A DNA stretch of 64,000 nt from assembly GCF_000092925.1 (NCBI RefSeq), contig NC_014217.1:2976001-3040000 (forward strand). Direction: 5' to 3'. Numbering within the stretch: position 1 is the first letter of the stretch; each line of letters starts with the position of its first letter. Positions 40,268 to 51,803 of the stretch are shown in pieces. Both the position numbers and the translations under genes were made by a program. Origin of the DNA: Ancylobacter novellus DSM 506 (GTDB lineage Bacteria > Pseudomonadota > Alphaproteobacteria > Rhizobiales > Xanthobacteraceae). A model generated the notes under the pieces. That model did not search any database. It saw nothing but the letters and a program-made list of their open reading frames with translations, and was not told the origin of the DNA.

Positions 40268-42007
40268 ATGAGCGATGACCGCGAGTTTCGCGTCCGTCCC
40301 GGCCGCATCCGCTCGACCCGCGCCCAGCACTCCCGCCCCTTCGTCGCTCAGGCGCTCGCCGCGGCCCGGAAGGCCGGCGGCGGGGTCTCTCGCTCCGGCA
40401 AGATCACCTCCGACAACCGCTCGCGCTTCGGCAGCGGACAGGTCGCCAGTCTTCAGGCCAGCCGCCGGATCACGCCGCGCTCACGCGGCGCCGTGGTAAA
40501 GGCGCGCGTCGTCCGACAGACTGCCCGCACCGGCTCGCTCGGACAGCACCTCACCTATCTCCGCCGCGAGGGCGTGACCCGCGACGGCGAGAAGGCGCGG
40601 CTGTTCGGTCCCGAGAGTGACAGCGTGGATGTCGACGCCTTCGCTGAGCGCTGCCGCGAGGACCGTCACCATTTTCGCTTCATCATCTCGCCTGACGACG
40701 CGTTGGAGATGGAGGACCTGCGGGCCTTCACCCGAGACCTCACACGGCAGATGGAAAAGGACCTTGGCACCGGGCTCGATTGGGTCGCCGTCGATCACTG
40801 GAACACCGAGCATCCCCATGTACATCTGATCGTGCGCGGCCGCCGCGACGATGACCAGGACCTCGTAATCTCCCGCGACTACATCAAGGAAGGCATGCGC
40901 GACCGCGCCCGCGACCTGATCACCCAGGAACTCGGTCCACGCACAGAGCTCGATATCCGCCGAAGTTTGGAACGCCAGATCGAGGCCGAGCGCTGGACCG
41001 AGCTCGACCGCCAGCTTGCCCGCGAGATCCGCGAGAGCGGCACCATCGACATGGCGCCGGTTCCCCGCCGACAGCCGGACGAACACTATGCGCTGAAGAT
41101 GGGGCGCCTCCGCAAACTCGAGGCGCTCGGCCTCGCCAAGGAGATCGGCAACGCGCAATGGGTGATGGAGCCGGACGCGGAAGCCCCCCTGCGCGCGCTC
41201 GGTGAACGCGGCGACATCATCAAGCGCATGCACCGCGCCCTGACCGAACGCGGGATCGAGCGCGGCACGGCCAGCTACGTCCTCGCCGCCGAGAGTCTCG
41301 ACGTGCCAGTGATCGGCCGGCTGGTCGCGCGCGGTCTCGATGACGAACTCCACGGCTCTGCCTATGCCATCGTCGATGGCGTGGATGGCCGCTCCCATCA
41401 CATCCGGTTGCCCGATCTCGATGCCGCTGGTGACGGCGCGCCGGGCTCCATCGTCGAACTCCGGACCTTCGACGATGCGCACGGCAAACGGCGCGTCGCG
41501 CTCGCCGTGCGATCCGATCTCGACCTAGCCCATCAGGTCACGGCCACCGGTGCCACCTGGCTCGACCGGCAGGCCATGGCGCATGACCCCGTCGCTCTCT
41601 CCGACGGCGGCTTCGGAGCGGAGGTGAGCCAGGCACTCGACCGACGCGCCGAGCATCTTATCCACGAGGGCTTGGCCGAGCGGCAGGGACGGCGCGTCGT
41701 CTTCGCCCGCAACCTCATAGAAACGCTCCGCCGCCGGGAACTGGAGGCCGTGGGAGAGACGCTCGCCGCCGAGAGCGGCCTGCCGTTCAAAAAGGCCGGC
41801 ACCGGCGAGTATGTCGCCGGCACGTATCGCCAGCGCCTTGTGCTCGCGTCCGGTCGCTTCGCCATGCTCGATGACGGCCTCGGCTTCCAGCTCGTGCCCT
41901 GGTCGCCCTCGTTGGAACGCCAGCTCGGCAAGCATGTCTCCGGCGTCGCCCGTGACGATGGGGGCGTTGACTGGAGCTTCGGTCGCAAGCGCGGCCTTAG
42001 CCTCTGA
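40268..42007 (+). CDS. Relaxase (VirD2-like with DUF3363)
   Basis: A 579-residue conjugative relaxase. The three-His metal motif is clear in VDHWNTEHPHVHLIVRGRRDD (about residues 176-196), preceded by HHFRFIISPDDA. A DUF3363 domain fills the C-terminal half. The catalytic Tyr is probably in LGQHLTYLRREGV (about residue 97). Proteins of this type (RlxS in ICEMlSymR7A) nick oriT and pilot the strand. Start ATG 40268 is chosen after the oriT-like leader. Confidence 0.93.
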   Translation: MSDDREFRVRPGRIRSTRAQHSRPFVAQALAAARKAGGGVSRSGKITSDNRSRFGSGQVASLQASRRITPRSRGAVVKARVVRQTARTGSLGQHLTYLRREGVTRDGEKARLFGPESDSVDVDAFAERCREDRHHFRFIISPDDALEMEDLRAFTRDLTRQMEKDLGTGLDWVAVDHWNTEHPHVHLIVRGRRDDDQDLVISRDYIKEGMRDRARDLITQELGPRTELDIRRSLERQIEAERWTELDRQLAREIRESGTIDMAPVPRRQPDEHYALKMGRLRKLEALGLAKEIGNAQWVMEPDAEAPLRALGERGDIIKRMHRALTERGIERGTASYVLAAESLDVPVIGRLVARGLDDELHGSAYAIVDGVDGRSHHIRLPDLDAAGDGAPGSIVELRTFDDAHGKRRVALAVRSDLDLAHQVTATGATWLDRQAMAHDPVALSDGGFGAEVSQALDRRAEHLIHEGLAERQGRRVVFARNLIETLRRRELEAVGETLAAESGLPFKKAGTGEYVAGTYRQRLVLASGRFAMLDDGLGFQLVPWSPSLERQLGKHVSGVARDDGGVDWSFGRKRGLSL

Positions 42008-42028
42008 CCCGCGAGAGGGATTACCACC

Positions 42029-44020
42029 ATGTCGGCGACGAAAATCCTCTGGGGGCAGATCCTCACCGTCCTGCTGATCGTGCTGGCGGCCATCTGGGGC
42101 GCCACACAATATGTGGCCTGGAGCCTCGGCTTTCAGGCGCAGTTGGGCGCGCCGTGGTTCGCGCTTCTCGGGCTGCCCATCTACTATCCGCCGGCCTTCT
42201 TCTGGTGGTGGTACTTTTTCGACGCTTATGCGCCGGAGGTGTTTTTCCGGGGCGCGCTGATCGCGGCCTCCGGCGGCTTCCTCTCCATCGCGGTCGCCAT
42301 CGCCCTGTCGATCTGGCGGGCCCGCGAGGCCTCCAGGGTCGAGACCTATGGTTCAGCGCGCTGGGCCGAAAGGGAGGAAGTCCGGGCAGCCGGGCTCCTC
42401 GGCACGGATGGCGTCGTGCTCGGCCGGTATGAACGCGATTATCTACGCCATGACCGGCCCGAGCACGTGCTGTGCTTCGCGCCGACCCGGTCCGGCAAGG
42501 GCGTCGGCCTGGTCGTGCCCTCGCTGCTGACCTGGCCGGGATCGGCCATCGTCCATGACATCAAGGGCGAGAACTGGCAGCTCACCGCCGGCTTCCGCGC
42601 CCGGCATGGCCGCATTCTTCTGTTCGATCCGACCAACGCCAAGTCCGCCGCCTATAATCCCCTGCTGGAGGTGCGCCGCGGCGAATGGGAAGTCCGCGAC
42701 GTCCAGAACATCGCCGACATTCTTGTCGACCCCGAAGGCTCGCTGGAAAAGCGGAACCATTGGGAGAAGACCAGCCACGCGCTGCTCGTCGGTGCCATTC
42801 TTCACGTCCTCTATGCCGAGACGGACAAGACGCTCGCCGGCGTCGCCGCCTTCCTGTCCGATCCAAAACGCCCGATCGAGACCACGCTGGACGTCATGAT
42901 GAAGACCGCCCACCTCGGCGAGACAGGTCCACACCCCGTCATCGCCAGCGCCGCCCGCGAACTGCTGAACAAATCCGACAATGAGCGATCCGGTGTGCTC
43001 TCCACCGCCATGTCCTTCCTCGGCCTCTATCGTGATCCGGTCATTGCCGAGGTGACGCGGCGCTGCGACTGGCGCATCGCCGATATTGTCGGCGGCAAGG
43101 CACCCGCGACTCTCTACCTCGTGGTGCCGCCCTCCGACATCAATCGCACCAAGCCACTGATCCGCCTGCTCCTCAATCAGATCGGCCGACGCCTCACCGA
43201 AGACCTGCAGGCGAAGGGTGGGCGCCATCGGCTGCTGCTCATGCTGGACGAGTTTCCCGCGCTGGGCCGGCTCGACTTCTTCGAGAGCGCGCTCGCCTTC
43301 ATGGCCGGCTATGGCCTGAAAGCCTTCCTCATCGCTCAGTCTCTGAACCAGATCGAGAAGGCCTACGGCCCGAACAACTCGATCCTCGACAACTGCCATG
43401 TCCGCGTGAGCTTCGCCACGAACGATGAGCGTACCGCCAAGCGCGTGTCGGATGCGCTCGGCACCGCCACGGAGATGAAGGCGATGAAAAACTATGCCGG
43501 CCATCGGCTCTCGCCGTGGCTGGGTCATCTCATGGTGTCGCGCTCGGAAACCGCCCGCCCTTTACTCACCCCCGGCGAGGTCATGCAGCTGCCGCCCGCG
43601 GACGAGATCGTCATGGTCGCCGGCACGCCTCCTATCCGGGCGAAGAAGGCCCGCTACTACGATGATGCGCGCTTCCGGGACCGGCTCCTGCCGCCGCCAA
43701 TACCCTCTCGTGGCCCGACCGTCCAACAGGATGACTGGACTGCGCTGCCGTTGCCCAGACCGCAGGAGGGCACCGGCGGGGGCACTATGGACGAAGGTCG
43801 AGACGATGACCCGACCGGGTCAGAGCACCGGCATCAGCCCGAGCTCAGCCGCGTCGAGTCGGTCGAGCAATTGCAGCCGATTGAGAACGAGTTCGAGTTC
43901 GACACAGATCGCGACGACGAGATGGATAATGTCGCCACCCGGAACCGGCGCATGACCGGACTGATGCAAGGCGTCGCCCGACAGGTCAGCCTCACTCCCA
44001 ACGACGGCATGGAGCTGTGA
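42029..44020 (+). CDS. traG: TraG/VirD4 type IV coupling protein
   Basis: A 663-residue ATPase. Three N-terminal membrane segments (about 8-35, 46-64, 72-96), Walker A APTRSGKG at 151-158, VVPSLLTWPGSAIVHDIKGENW, and Walker B LLLMLDEFPALGRLDFFE are intact. It links the relaxosome to the mating channel. The last 80 residues are acidic and variable. It is followed after five bases by the CopG-like gene. Confidence 0.96.
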   Translation: MSATKILWGQILTVLLIVLAAIWGATQYVAWSLGFQAQLGAPWFALLGLPIYYPPAFFWWWYFFDAYAPEVFFRGALIAASGGFLSIAVAIALSIWRAREASRVETYGSARWAEREEVRAAGLLGTDGVVLGRYERDYLRHDRPEHVLCFAPTRSGKGVGLVVPSLLTWPGSAIVHDIKGENWQLTAGFRARHGRILLFDPTNAKSAAYNPLLEVRRGEWEVRDVQNIADILVDPEGSLEKRNHWEKTSHALLVGAILHVLYAETDKTLAGVAAFLSDPKRPIETTLDVMMKTAHLGETGPHPVIASAARELLNKSDNERSGVLSTAMSFLGLYRDPVIAEVTRRCDWRIADIVGGKAPATLYLVVPPSDINRTKPLIRLLLNQIGRRLTEDLQAKGGRHRLLLMLDEFPALGRLDFFESALAFMAGYGLKAFLIAQSLNQIEKAYGPNNSILDNCHVRVSFATNDERTAKRVSDALGTATEMKAMKNYAGHRLSPWLGHLMVSRSETARPLLTPGEVMQLPPADEIVMVAGTPPIRAKKARYYDDARFRDRLLPPPIPSRGPTVQQDDWTALPLPRPQEGTGGGTMDEGRDDDPTGSEHRHQPELSRVESVEQLQPIENEFEFDTDRDDEMDNVATRNRRMTGLMQGVARQVSLTPNDGMEL

Positions 44021-44025
44021 TCGCC

Positions 44026-44466
44026 ATGGCAGGTCGCACGAAGAAAGCGCAGATCTCCGTCTATCTTGAGCCCGACATCATGGACATGCTGGCCCACTAC
44101 GCCGCCCAGCGCGACCAGTCCATGTCCCTGATCGCCCAGGCCGCGATCGCCTCCTTCCTGTCCCCCGACAGCGCCGAGCGCCAGGAGGCTGCTCTTGCCC
44201 GGCGCCTCGGCCAGATCGATCGCCGCCTCGCCCGGCTGGAGCGCGACCTCGGCATCTCGACCGAGGCCTTCGCCACCTTCATCCGCTATTGGCTCGCAAC
44301 CACCCCCGCGCTGCCAGAACCTGCCGCCCAGGCCGCACGGGCCAAGCTCTCCGAGCGCTACGCAGCCTACACTCGCGCGCTCGGCCGGCGGCTCGCAAAA
44401 GGGCCGCTCCTGCAACAGGAAATTGCGCAAGATGCTGCGCCACCTGAGAAGGGTGAAGATAGCTAG
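44026..44466 (+). CDS. CopG/ribbon-helix-helix protein of the tra operon
   Basis: A 146-residue protein: KKAQISVYLEPDIMDMLAHYAAQRDQSMSLIAQAAIASFL is a CopG-type ribbon-helix-helix, and the rest is helical (RLGQIDRRLARLERDLGISTEAFATFIRYWLATTPALPE). In related elements it sits between traG and trbB and may control the trb operon. Here trbB does not follow; recognisable ICE sequence stops just after this gene. Confidence 0.9.
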   Translation: MAGRTKKAQISVYLEPDIMDMLAHYAAQRDQSMSLIAQAAIASFLSPDSAERQEAALARRLGQIDRRLARLERDLGISTEAFATFIRYWLATTPALPEPAAQAARAKLSERYAAYTRALGRRLAKGPLLQQEIAQDAAPPEKGEDS

Positions 44467-44720
44467 AGTTGACCCATACCTGCCCCTATGCTGCGCTTTT
44501 CAGCCACGGCCGCTTTGCGCCAGAAGCAGAAGTTCGCTGCGACGACGACGAATGGCCGGTTTGGGGCCGTCTCCGGACTGTCAGCTACGCTCGGATCGTC
44601 AGGCTACAGCCGTCGGAGCGGTGGTCGATGTACCGCCTGATCTGCCCGGCTATGACGTCCTAGCCCGATGGGCGGACGTCAGGTTCGGAGCTTGCGAGCG
44701 ACTAGGGGCGGCCGACGCGC

Positions 44721-45788
44721 TTAGCCGAAGTCGAGTTTCGTGGAGGGCAGGCGATCGGCGAAGTAGCCGTGCATGGCCTGCACCGTGTGCATCACAGCGT
44801 TGGACACGTCGTTGACCAGAACGCTCACTTGCTCGAACTCAGCTTCAGTAAGCAGTGTGCCTTCGCGAAAGCGCGGCGGGAAAAGGACAGTGAAAGGCTG
44901 ACCCTGCTGATCGTTCGAGTGCATCACCACGGGCATTGAGTATTCGACGTGGGAGACATCGCTGTGTGCGAAAATCCTGTTCCGCTTGTCGATTAGGTTC
45001 TCGTGCAGCGCCCTGACGAACGGCGAGAGCTTCACACCCAACGTCTTGTATGAAAGCCTGGGGATGCCGCCGGATGACTCGGAGAACGGCCGACAATACG
45101 AGACGATCAGGGTCGTTTCATAGCACTGGAAGCGGCGCAGTTCCGCGAGGTTATATGTCGCCTTGAAGTCCACGTCCTCGCGCACGAAGGTGATAGCGCT
45201 TCGGGCATGGGCGAAGTCCCTGAGAGACAGAAGCAGCCGCTGGAAGAGCGCGTAGTCTTTCAGGCGCTCAGTGGGGAGTTTGGACGGGTTTGGCAGCGGG
45301 AACGCCCTGATGCCGCCGTAGCCGGAACCGTCTCCTGTTGGCAAATAGTAGAACCAGTCATCCGGAAAGCCATAAAGGTGCGGTGGTGCTGGCTCGTCCA
45401 AGTCGTCCCCCTTTGCCCACAATAAGCCTATCGCGGATGGTGTCATCCGCCAACCATCGGGTGGCGGCGGTTCCTTTCCCGGCAGCAGGTCACATCGACG
45501 ATGGCGCGAATGGTCCAGCGCGCGCGTCAAGGACAACGTCGCGTGGGTGAGGGCGGCTACCTCAGCCACTGCAAACGACCGCTTTTGGCGGACCTGGGCC
45601 TCGCCTGGAACGGCGGCAATGGGGCCGGTAGCAGATGGTCTGCTATCTGAGAGGTCTAGCGAGAAGCGGACATATCGCAGATGGATGTCCGAGGGCCGGA
45701 GTTGACCCAAAGGAGACGCCTGCCATGTCCGGTTCTGGAGCATCAACTCCGCGATGGGATGGTACTCAAGCGCTCGTCCATCGTTCAA
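44721..45788 (-). CDS. Unknown protein with a HEPN-like motif
   Basis: A protein of up to 355 residues, not recognised. The C-terminal third holds SPFVRALHENLIDKRNRIFAHSDVSHVEY, with the R-N-x-x-x-A-H spacing of HEPN-type RNase or antiphage helical domains. The start is unclear: TTG at 45788, or ATG at 45743. Its codon use is less GC-rich than that of the tra genes and it stands alone between the ICE backbone and cargo 2, so it was probably acquired separately. A stress or defence role is only a guess. Confidence 0.6.
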   Translation of the reverse strand: MNDGRALEYHPIAELMLQNRTWQASPLGQLRPSDIHLRYVRFSLDLSDSRPSATGPIAAVPGEAQVRQKRSFAVAEVAALTHATLSLTRALDHSRHRRCDLLPGKEPPPPDGWRMTPSAIGLLWAKGDDLDEPAPPHLYGFPDDWFYYLPTGDGSGYGGIRAFPLPNPSKLPTERLKDYALFQRLLLSLRDFAHARSAITFVREDVDFKATYNLAELRRFQCYETTLIVSYCRPFSESSGGIPRLSYKTLGVKLSPFVRALHENLIDKRNRIFAHSDVSHVEYSMPVVMHSNDQQGQPFTVLFPPRFREGTLLTEAEFEQVSVLVNDVSNAVMHTVQAMHGYFADRLPSTKLDFG

Positions 45789-45852
45789 TGTCAGTCATTA
45801 TGGAGGAGACTGAAACAACCTTCTCGCGAAATTGACATAACGCTGGGTAAAT

Positions 45853-46971
45853 CTACGAGCAAAGGCCGCCTTTGCCGCTCAGGAAGCTCTCCAATTGCAC
45901 CATCGGCGTCGTGATCTCGATACCGCGGGCTGCAAGCCAGGCGTCATTGTAGAGCGTGGAAGCGTAACGCTCTCCCGAGTCACACAGGATGGAGACGATC
46001 GACCCGGTTTCGCCGGAAGCCGCCATCTCCTCGGCGAGCTTGAGCGCCGCATAGACGTTGGTTCCCGTCGAGCCGCCGCAGCGGCGGCCGAGCATGCCGC
46101 TGATCACGCGCATGGTGGCTACTGAGAACGTGTCGGGGACCGTCATCATCCGGTCGACCACATCGGGAATGAACGAGGGCTCGACACGCGGGCGGCCAAT
46201 GCCCTCGATCACGGATCGGCAATGGTCGACCTCCAGTATCGAACGATCCTCATAGTGCCGATGGAACACCGATTCCGTAGGGTCGGCCACGCAGAGCCGG
46301 GTGTTGTGGCGCTGATAGCGGATATAGCGGCCGATTGTCGCCGAAGTGCCGCCGGTGCCCGCGCCGGTCACGACCCAGCTCGGCACCGGATCGGGCTCGT
46401 GCGACATCTGGGCAAAGATCGATTCCGCGATGTTGTTGTTGCCGCGCCAGTCGGTCGCGCGCTCGGCGAAGGTGAACTGGTCGATATAGAAGCCACCTGA
46501 CTTACGGGCGAGTTCGGCAGCCTCACCATAGACCGTCTTGGGATTGTCGACGAGATGGCAGCGCCCGCCCTGAAACTCGATGGCCGCGATCTTCTCCGGC
46601 GAAGTGGTGCGAGGCATCACAGCCACGAAATCGAGGCCGATCAGGCGCGCGAAATAGGCTTCCGATACTGCGGTCGAGCCGCTGGACGCCTCGACGATCA
46701 GGGTTTGCGGCCCGATCCAGCCATTGCACAGCGCATAGAGAAACAGCGAACGCGCCAGCCGGTGCTTGAGGCTGCCGGTCGGGTGGCTCGACTCGTCCTT
46801 CAGATACAACGTGATCCCGGGTAGCGCGGGCAGCGGCACGTGGATGAGATGCGTATCGGCGGAGCGGTTGATGTCCGCCTCGATGCGCTGGATGGCCGTG
46901 CACAGCCAGTCGCGCGGCTGCGCGTTGGAATGACATGCCGGGTGGGGCGAGACCTGCACAAAGTGCGTCAT
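45853..46971 (-). CDS. PLP-dependent cysteine-synthase-family enzyme (Cds1-like)
   Basis: A 372-residue fold-type II PLP enzyme. The Schiff-base Lys is K69 in [20 protein letters not shown], the phosphate loop is [17 protein letters not shown] and [17 protein letters not shown] ends the active site. The text is closest to the L-cysteine desulfhydrase/cysteine synthase-like group that breaks down Cys or related thiol amino acids. It is the last gene of the minus-strand cargo 2 row, 183 bases after the amidohydrolase. Confidence 0.88.
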   Translation of the reverse strand: MTHFVQVSPHPACHSNAQPRDWLCTAIQRIEADINRSADTHLIHVPLPALPGITLYLKDESSHPTGSLKHRLARSLFLYALCNGWIGPQTLIVEASSGSTAVSEAYFARLIGLDFVAVMPRTTSPEKIAAIEFQGGRCHLVDNPKTVYGEAAELARKSGGFYIDQFTFAERATDWRGNNNIAESIFAQMSHEPDPVPSWVVTGAGTGGTSATIGRYIRYQRHNTRLCVADPTESVFHRHYEDRSILEVDHCRSVIEGIGRPRVEPSFIPDVVDRMMTVPDTFSVATMRVISGMLGRRCGGSTGTNVYAALKLAEEMAASGETGSIVSILCDSGERYASTLYNDAWLAARGIEITTPMVQLESFLSGKGGLCS

Positions 46972-47154
46972 TTCAGGCTCTCAGACTGTAGACCAGATGG
47001 TGCTTGGTAGAGGTGCATGGCATCGCCGATGTTTGCCGATGCCATGCGGCGCTTTACGGGCGCGCGGCAGATGGCGCACCGCCAGGCCCAGTCAGCTCGA
47101 CCCGGCCATGGCTCTCGGCGGCCGCGTCGCGCGACACGGCAGGACCAGATGTCG

Positions 47155-48858
47155 TCACGCGGGAATGTAGACTTCCTTCGTCTGGCTGGCCTTGGTGGCG
47201 TCACGCGCGAACACCTGCTCGCCGCCGATCCATGTCTGGTTCGGCATCATGTCGCGCAGCATGTCGGCAGGAACGGTCAGCGGGTTATCGTCGAACACCA
47301 CGAAATCGGCGAACTTGCCCGGCTCGAGCGAGCCGATCTCATGCTCACGCCCGATCGAGCGCGCGGCAAAGCGCGTGTACATCCGCAGCGAGGTCATGAC
47401 GTCGAGGTTCTCGCCGTCGGTCAGCGTCTCGCCATCGTTCATCTCGCGCGTCACCATCGCCCAGATTCCGAACATCGGAACATGCTGCTTGGGGTGAATG
47501 CCGATCGCGTCGGAGTTGCCGGGGACGGCAAACTTCTGGTCCATCACCATGCGGCGCATCGGGAAGACGTCGGCGCCGCGTACCGGGCCAAGATTCTTGC
47601 GATAGCCGGCGGCCGTGGTGAAGATGAATGGCGGCTGCGGTACCGGCAGCACACCCAGATCCGCAAAGCGCTGGGCGCGTTCATCGGTCCAGAGGCAATT
47701 GCCAGCGTGTTCGATCCGGTGGGTTGCACCGTTCGCAGCCTTGCGCTCGGGCAGAGCGGCAAAGGCGTCAAGCACCACGTCCTGCGCCAGATCACCGATG
47801 GCGTGGACGCAAATCTGATAGCCCGCACCATGCAGCTTGCCGACGATCTCAGAGAACACTTTCGGCTCGAAGGACAGGTCGCCCTTCAGGTCGCTGTCCC
47901 AATAGGGCTCGTACATTGCCGCCGCGCGGGAGGTCAGGCCGCCATCGATAAACATCTTCATGCCTCCGAGCTTCAGCCGGCTCGGGTCGGCGTCGGCGAA
48001 GCGCGCGCTCATCTTGCCGGAGAGGGCGTCCTCGATCGGACAGACCGACGGCACCTTGGGATACAGCGCGACGCGGATCTTCAGATCCTTGCGCCGCTCC
48101 ATTTCGAGATAGGCGTCGACGCCGCCGCGAAACAGCGTGAACTCGGTGATCGCGGTGACGCCGTTCTCGAGGAAGCTCGCCTGAGCATTGACGAGGGCCG
48201 GGCCGACTTCCTCATAGGGCCAGTCCGGCGCGTTTAGCGCGTGCCACATGTCGTTGGAGACGCCGTTCGGGACGCCGTCGGCGTCGCGCTCCAGATAGCC
48301 GCCATCGGAGTCGGGGGTGTTCTTGTCAACGCCTAGAACTTCGAGGGCCTTGGAGTTGAAGACATTGATGTGGAAGCTGAAACGGACCACCACCGGATGC
48401 TCGGTGCTGACGCGATCGAGATCCCAACGATTGGGATAGCGCCCCTCGGCAATATGCTGGTTCTGATAGTGCATGCCCTGGCCGAGAACCCACTGGCCCG
48501 AGGCGAGGGTTGCCGCCTTCTCGGCGAGGCGCTCGACCATGTCGTCAATCGACTTCACCAGCGGCGGCTTGACGTCGACGGCGATGCTCCAGCCATAGGC
48601 GATCATCTCCATATGGGTGTGGGCGTCGATCAGGCCGGGAACGACCGTCTTGCCACCCATGTCGACGATCGCTGCGCCCTTCGCCTGCTCCTCGGAAGGA
48701 TCGACCGCCACAACGCGGCCGCCGTCGATCAGCAGTGAACTCGCCGTGGTCTCGGCATCGTCCATGGTCAGGATCGTCGCGTTGGTGACAAGGATCTTGC
48801 CGGCCGACACGCCCTTCGCCTCTGCGGTGGTCAGCTTGGCGATATCTGGGTTGCTCAT
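47155..48858 (-). CDS. YtcJ-type amidohydrolase
   Basis: A 567-residue metal-dependent hydrolase: VVPGLIDAHTHMEMIAYGW (HxH), KMFIDGGLTSRAAAMYEPYWD, QICVHAIGDLAQDVVLDAF, GATHRIEHAGNC and PGNSDAIGIHPKQHVPMFGIWAMVTRE are the ordered YtcJ/amidohydrolase_3 motifs. The early NQHIAEGRYPNRWDLDRVSTEHPVVV is typical. Substrates in the family are N-acyl or formamide compounds. It lies next to the importer genes and probably hydrolyses the imported compound. Confidence 0.9.
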   Translation of the reverse strand: MSNPDIAKLTTAEAKGVSAGKILVTNATILTMDDAETTASSLLIDGGRVVAVDPSEEQAKGAAIVDMGGKTVVPGLIDAHTHMEMIAYGWSIAVDVKPPLVKSIDDMVERLAEKAATLASGQWVLGQGMHYQNQHIAEGRYPNRWDLDRVSTEHPVVVRFSFHINVFNSKALEVLGVDKNTPDSDGGYLERDADGVPNGVSNDMWHALNAPDWPYEEVGPALVNAQASFLENGVTAITEFTLFRGGVDAYLEMERRKDLKIRVALYPKVPSVCPIEDALSGKMSARFADADPSRLKLGGMKMFIDGGLTSRAAAMYEPYWDSDLKGDLSFEPKVFSEIVGKLHGAGYQICVHAIGDLAQDVVLDAFAALPERKAANGATHRIEHAGNCLWTDERAQRFADLGVLPVPQPPFIFTTAAGYRKNLGPVRGADVFPMRRMVMDQKFAVPGNSDAIGIHPKQHVPMFGIWAMVTREMNDGETLTDGENLDVMTSLRMYTRFAARSIGREHEIGSLEPGKFADFVVFDDNPLTVPADMLRDMMPNQTWIGGEQVFARDATKASQTKEVYIPA

Positions 48859-48960
48859 GAGTCAGTTCTCCTTGGACCAGATCTGCCGGAGAAACTCCGG
48901 TGCAGTGGCCTGATTTGGATGGATGTGCGCGGGCGCCCGATTGTCCGCGCTTAAGTCGCG

Positions 48961-49788
48961 TCAGCCTTTGCTGAGAACGGTCCTGATGCCGATGAAGCGC
49001 TCCACCAGCAGCACGAGGCAGAGAGCGGTGAGCGAACCGAGACTGGCCACGGCATAAAGGCCCGGCGTGTTGGAAACCTCGGCGCTGCCGAACAGATAGA
49101 CCGGGAAGGTCGTCATCTTTGAGCCGGCGAGGAACATCGTCACCGCGACATCCTCGAAGGACATGATGAAGCTCATGAACATCCCGGCGACGATGCCCGG
49201 CCGCATCAGCGGAATGATCACCCGGATCAGCGTGGTCAGCGAGCCCGCTCCAAGACCTGCCGCTGCCTCGTCATACTGGCCGCTCAATGCGGAGAGCCGC
49301 GCGATGGTCGGAACCAGCACGAAGGGAAAGGTGTAGATCGTATGGGCGATCAGCAATCCGTAGAAGGTGCCGACCAGCGGAAGAGCGAGCATACCCTGCC
49401 AGAAATAGAAGTACTGGAGGATCGCGACGCCGAGAATGATCGCGGGGAACTGCAACGGGCTGCGCAGCGCCGCCTCGATGAACGCCTTGCCGCGCAGATT
49501 GCTCTTCACCATCGCGATTGCCGCCGGCACACAGAGCAACGCCGACAGGGTCGCACAGCAGAGGCCAAGCACCAGGCTCCGCAGGAAGGTATCGACCGCG
49601 ACCTGCGGGATCTGCATGTAGGAGGCAAGCGACCAGTCCCGCGGCGGAAAGATTACCGTTGTCGAGTTGAACGAGACGATCACCACCACGAAGAGCGGCA
49701 GCACCAGAAAAGCGACGGCCAGCACGGTCAGCGCATGCATTGCACCGCAGAGCAACGTGTCCACGACGCGTGAGATCATGTTTTTCAT
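48961..49788 (-). CDS. ABC transporter permease, PotC-like (cargo 2)
   Basis: A 275-residue permease with six membrane segments; the EAA loop EAAAGLGAGSLTTLIRVIIPLMRPGIVAGMF is clear. The ATG at 49788 overlaps the stop of the partner permease in ATGA; a longer in-frame reading to 50079 is not coding. It is part of a polyamine-class importer. Confidence 0.92.
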   Translation of the reverse strand: MKNMISRVVDTLLCGAMHALTVLAVAFLVLPLFVVVIVSFNSTTVIFPPRDWSLASYMQIPQVAVDTFLRSLVLGLCCATLSALLCVPAAIAMVKSNLRGKAFIEAALRSPLQFPAIILGVAILQYFYFWQGMLALPLVGTFYGLLIAHTIYTFPFVLVPTIARLSALSGQYDEAAAGLGAGSLTTLIRVIIPLMRPGIVAGMFMSFIMSFEDVAVTMFLAGSKMTTFPVYLFGSAEVSNTPGLYAVASLGSLTALCLVLLVERFIGIRTVLSKG

Positions 49789-50644
49789 GATGACGAACCC
49801 CTCGCTCGGATGCTGCGGCGCCAGTGGGTCAGCAGAAGAATGCCGATCGCGACGGCGCTGATCATCGCCACCAGCATGACCGACAGCGTCGCGGCGTAGC
49901 CGAAGTCGAACAGCACCTGAGAGGCCTGCTGGATCTGGATGGCGATGACGTTGACCCGCCCGCCGCCGAGCAGGACCGGCGTGGTGAAATACGCGGCGGT
50001 GGCCATGATCGCGATAAGGCCGACAGGAACCGCGTTCATCCATGTCATCGGCAGGTGAACGGTCAGGAATGTCTTCCAACGCGAGGCACCGAGCCCGATG
50101 GCGGCCCGCTCGAAGTCACGCGGCAGAGCCTCGATCACCGGAATGAGCCCAACCATCACCACCGGAACCTGGATGTGGATCATCCCGATTGCGACCGCGG
50201 TGAAATTATTGATGAGCTGCAACGGCTCCGAGACGATCCCCAAGCCGATCAGCACTTTGTTGATCGGTCCTTCGAACCCCAGCAGAACGCGCCAGCCAAG
50301 AGCGCGGGCGATGGTGCTGGTGAACAGCGAGGCGATGGCCGCGACAAAGATGATCTTGCCGATGATGGGGCGCCGGCGCACGACCTGAAAGGCGAGCATA
50401 TAGCCAAGGACGAGCGAGACGACGCCCGTCAGAATGCTCAAGAGCAGCGTGGTCGACAGCGACCGGAGAACAGAGGCCGACTGCAAGGCGTCGCTGAAGT
50501 TGCGAAGCGACAGCGAGGAAGCACCACCCGCATTGGCGGTGAGACTGCCCCAGAGGAAATGCAGCACCGGGTAGGCGAAGAACACGACAAAGAACAAAGC
50601 GAGCGGGAGTATCCCGAGCCGGTAAAGCGAGGACGAGGAGGAAC

Positions 50645-50648
<4 letters not shown>
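49785..50648 (-). CDS. ABC transporter permease, PotB-like (cargo 2)
   Basis: A 287-residue permease with six membrane segments and EAA loop ERAAIGLGASRWKTFLTVHLPMTWMNAVPVG. It has normal length, unlike the long-loop permease of cargo 1. Four-base overlaps join it to the ATPase and to the other permease. Confidence 0.92.
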
Positions 50649-51721
<1,073 letters not shown>

Positions 51722-51803
51722 TGCCACGCCCTCGTCGGATGCGCTTGTTGCTCAGGGTCGCCAAAACGTTCGGGTGGCGTACGTTTACGGGTCTTCAGGG
51801 TCT

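Noticed and set aside
40021..40278. Small plus frame overlapping the transglycosylase stop
   Set aside because: Arg/Cys-rich and covers the inverted repeats upstream of the relaxase; better explained as non-coding oriT-type leader.
44469..44663. Plus frame from a TTG, 64 codons, after the CopG gene
   Set aside because: No ribosome binding site and no family; the text RLRTVSYARIVRLQPSERWSMYRL looks partly coding, so it may be a gene fragment, but I cannot support it.
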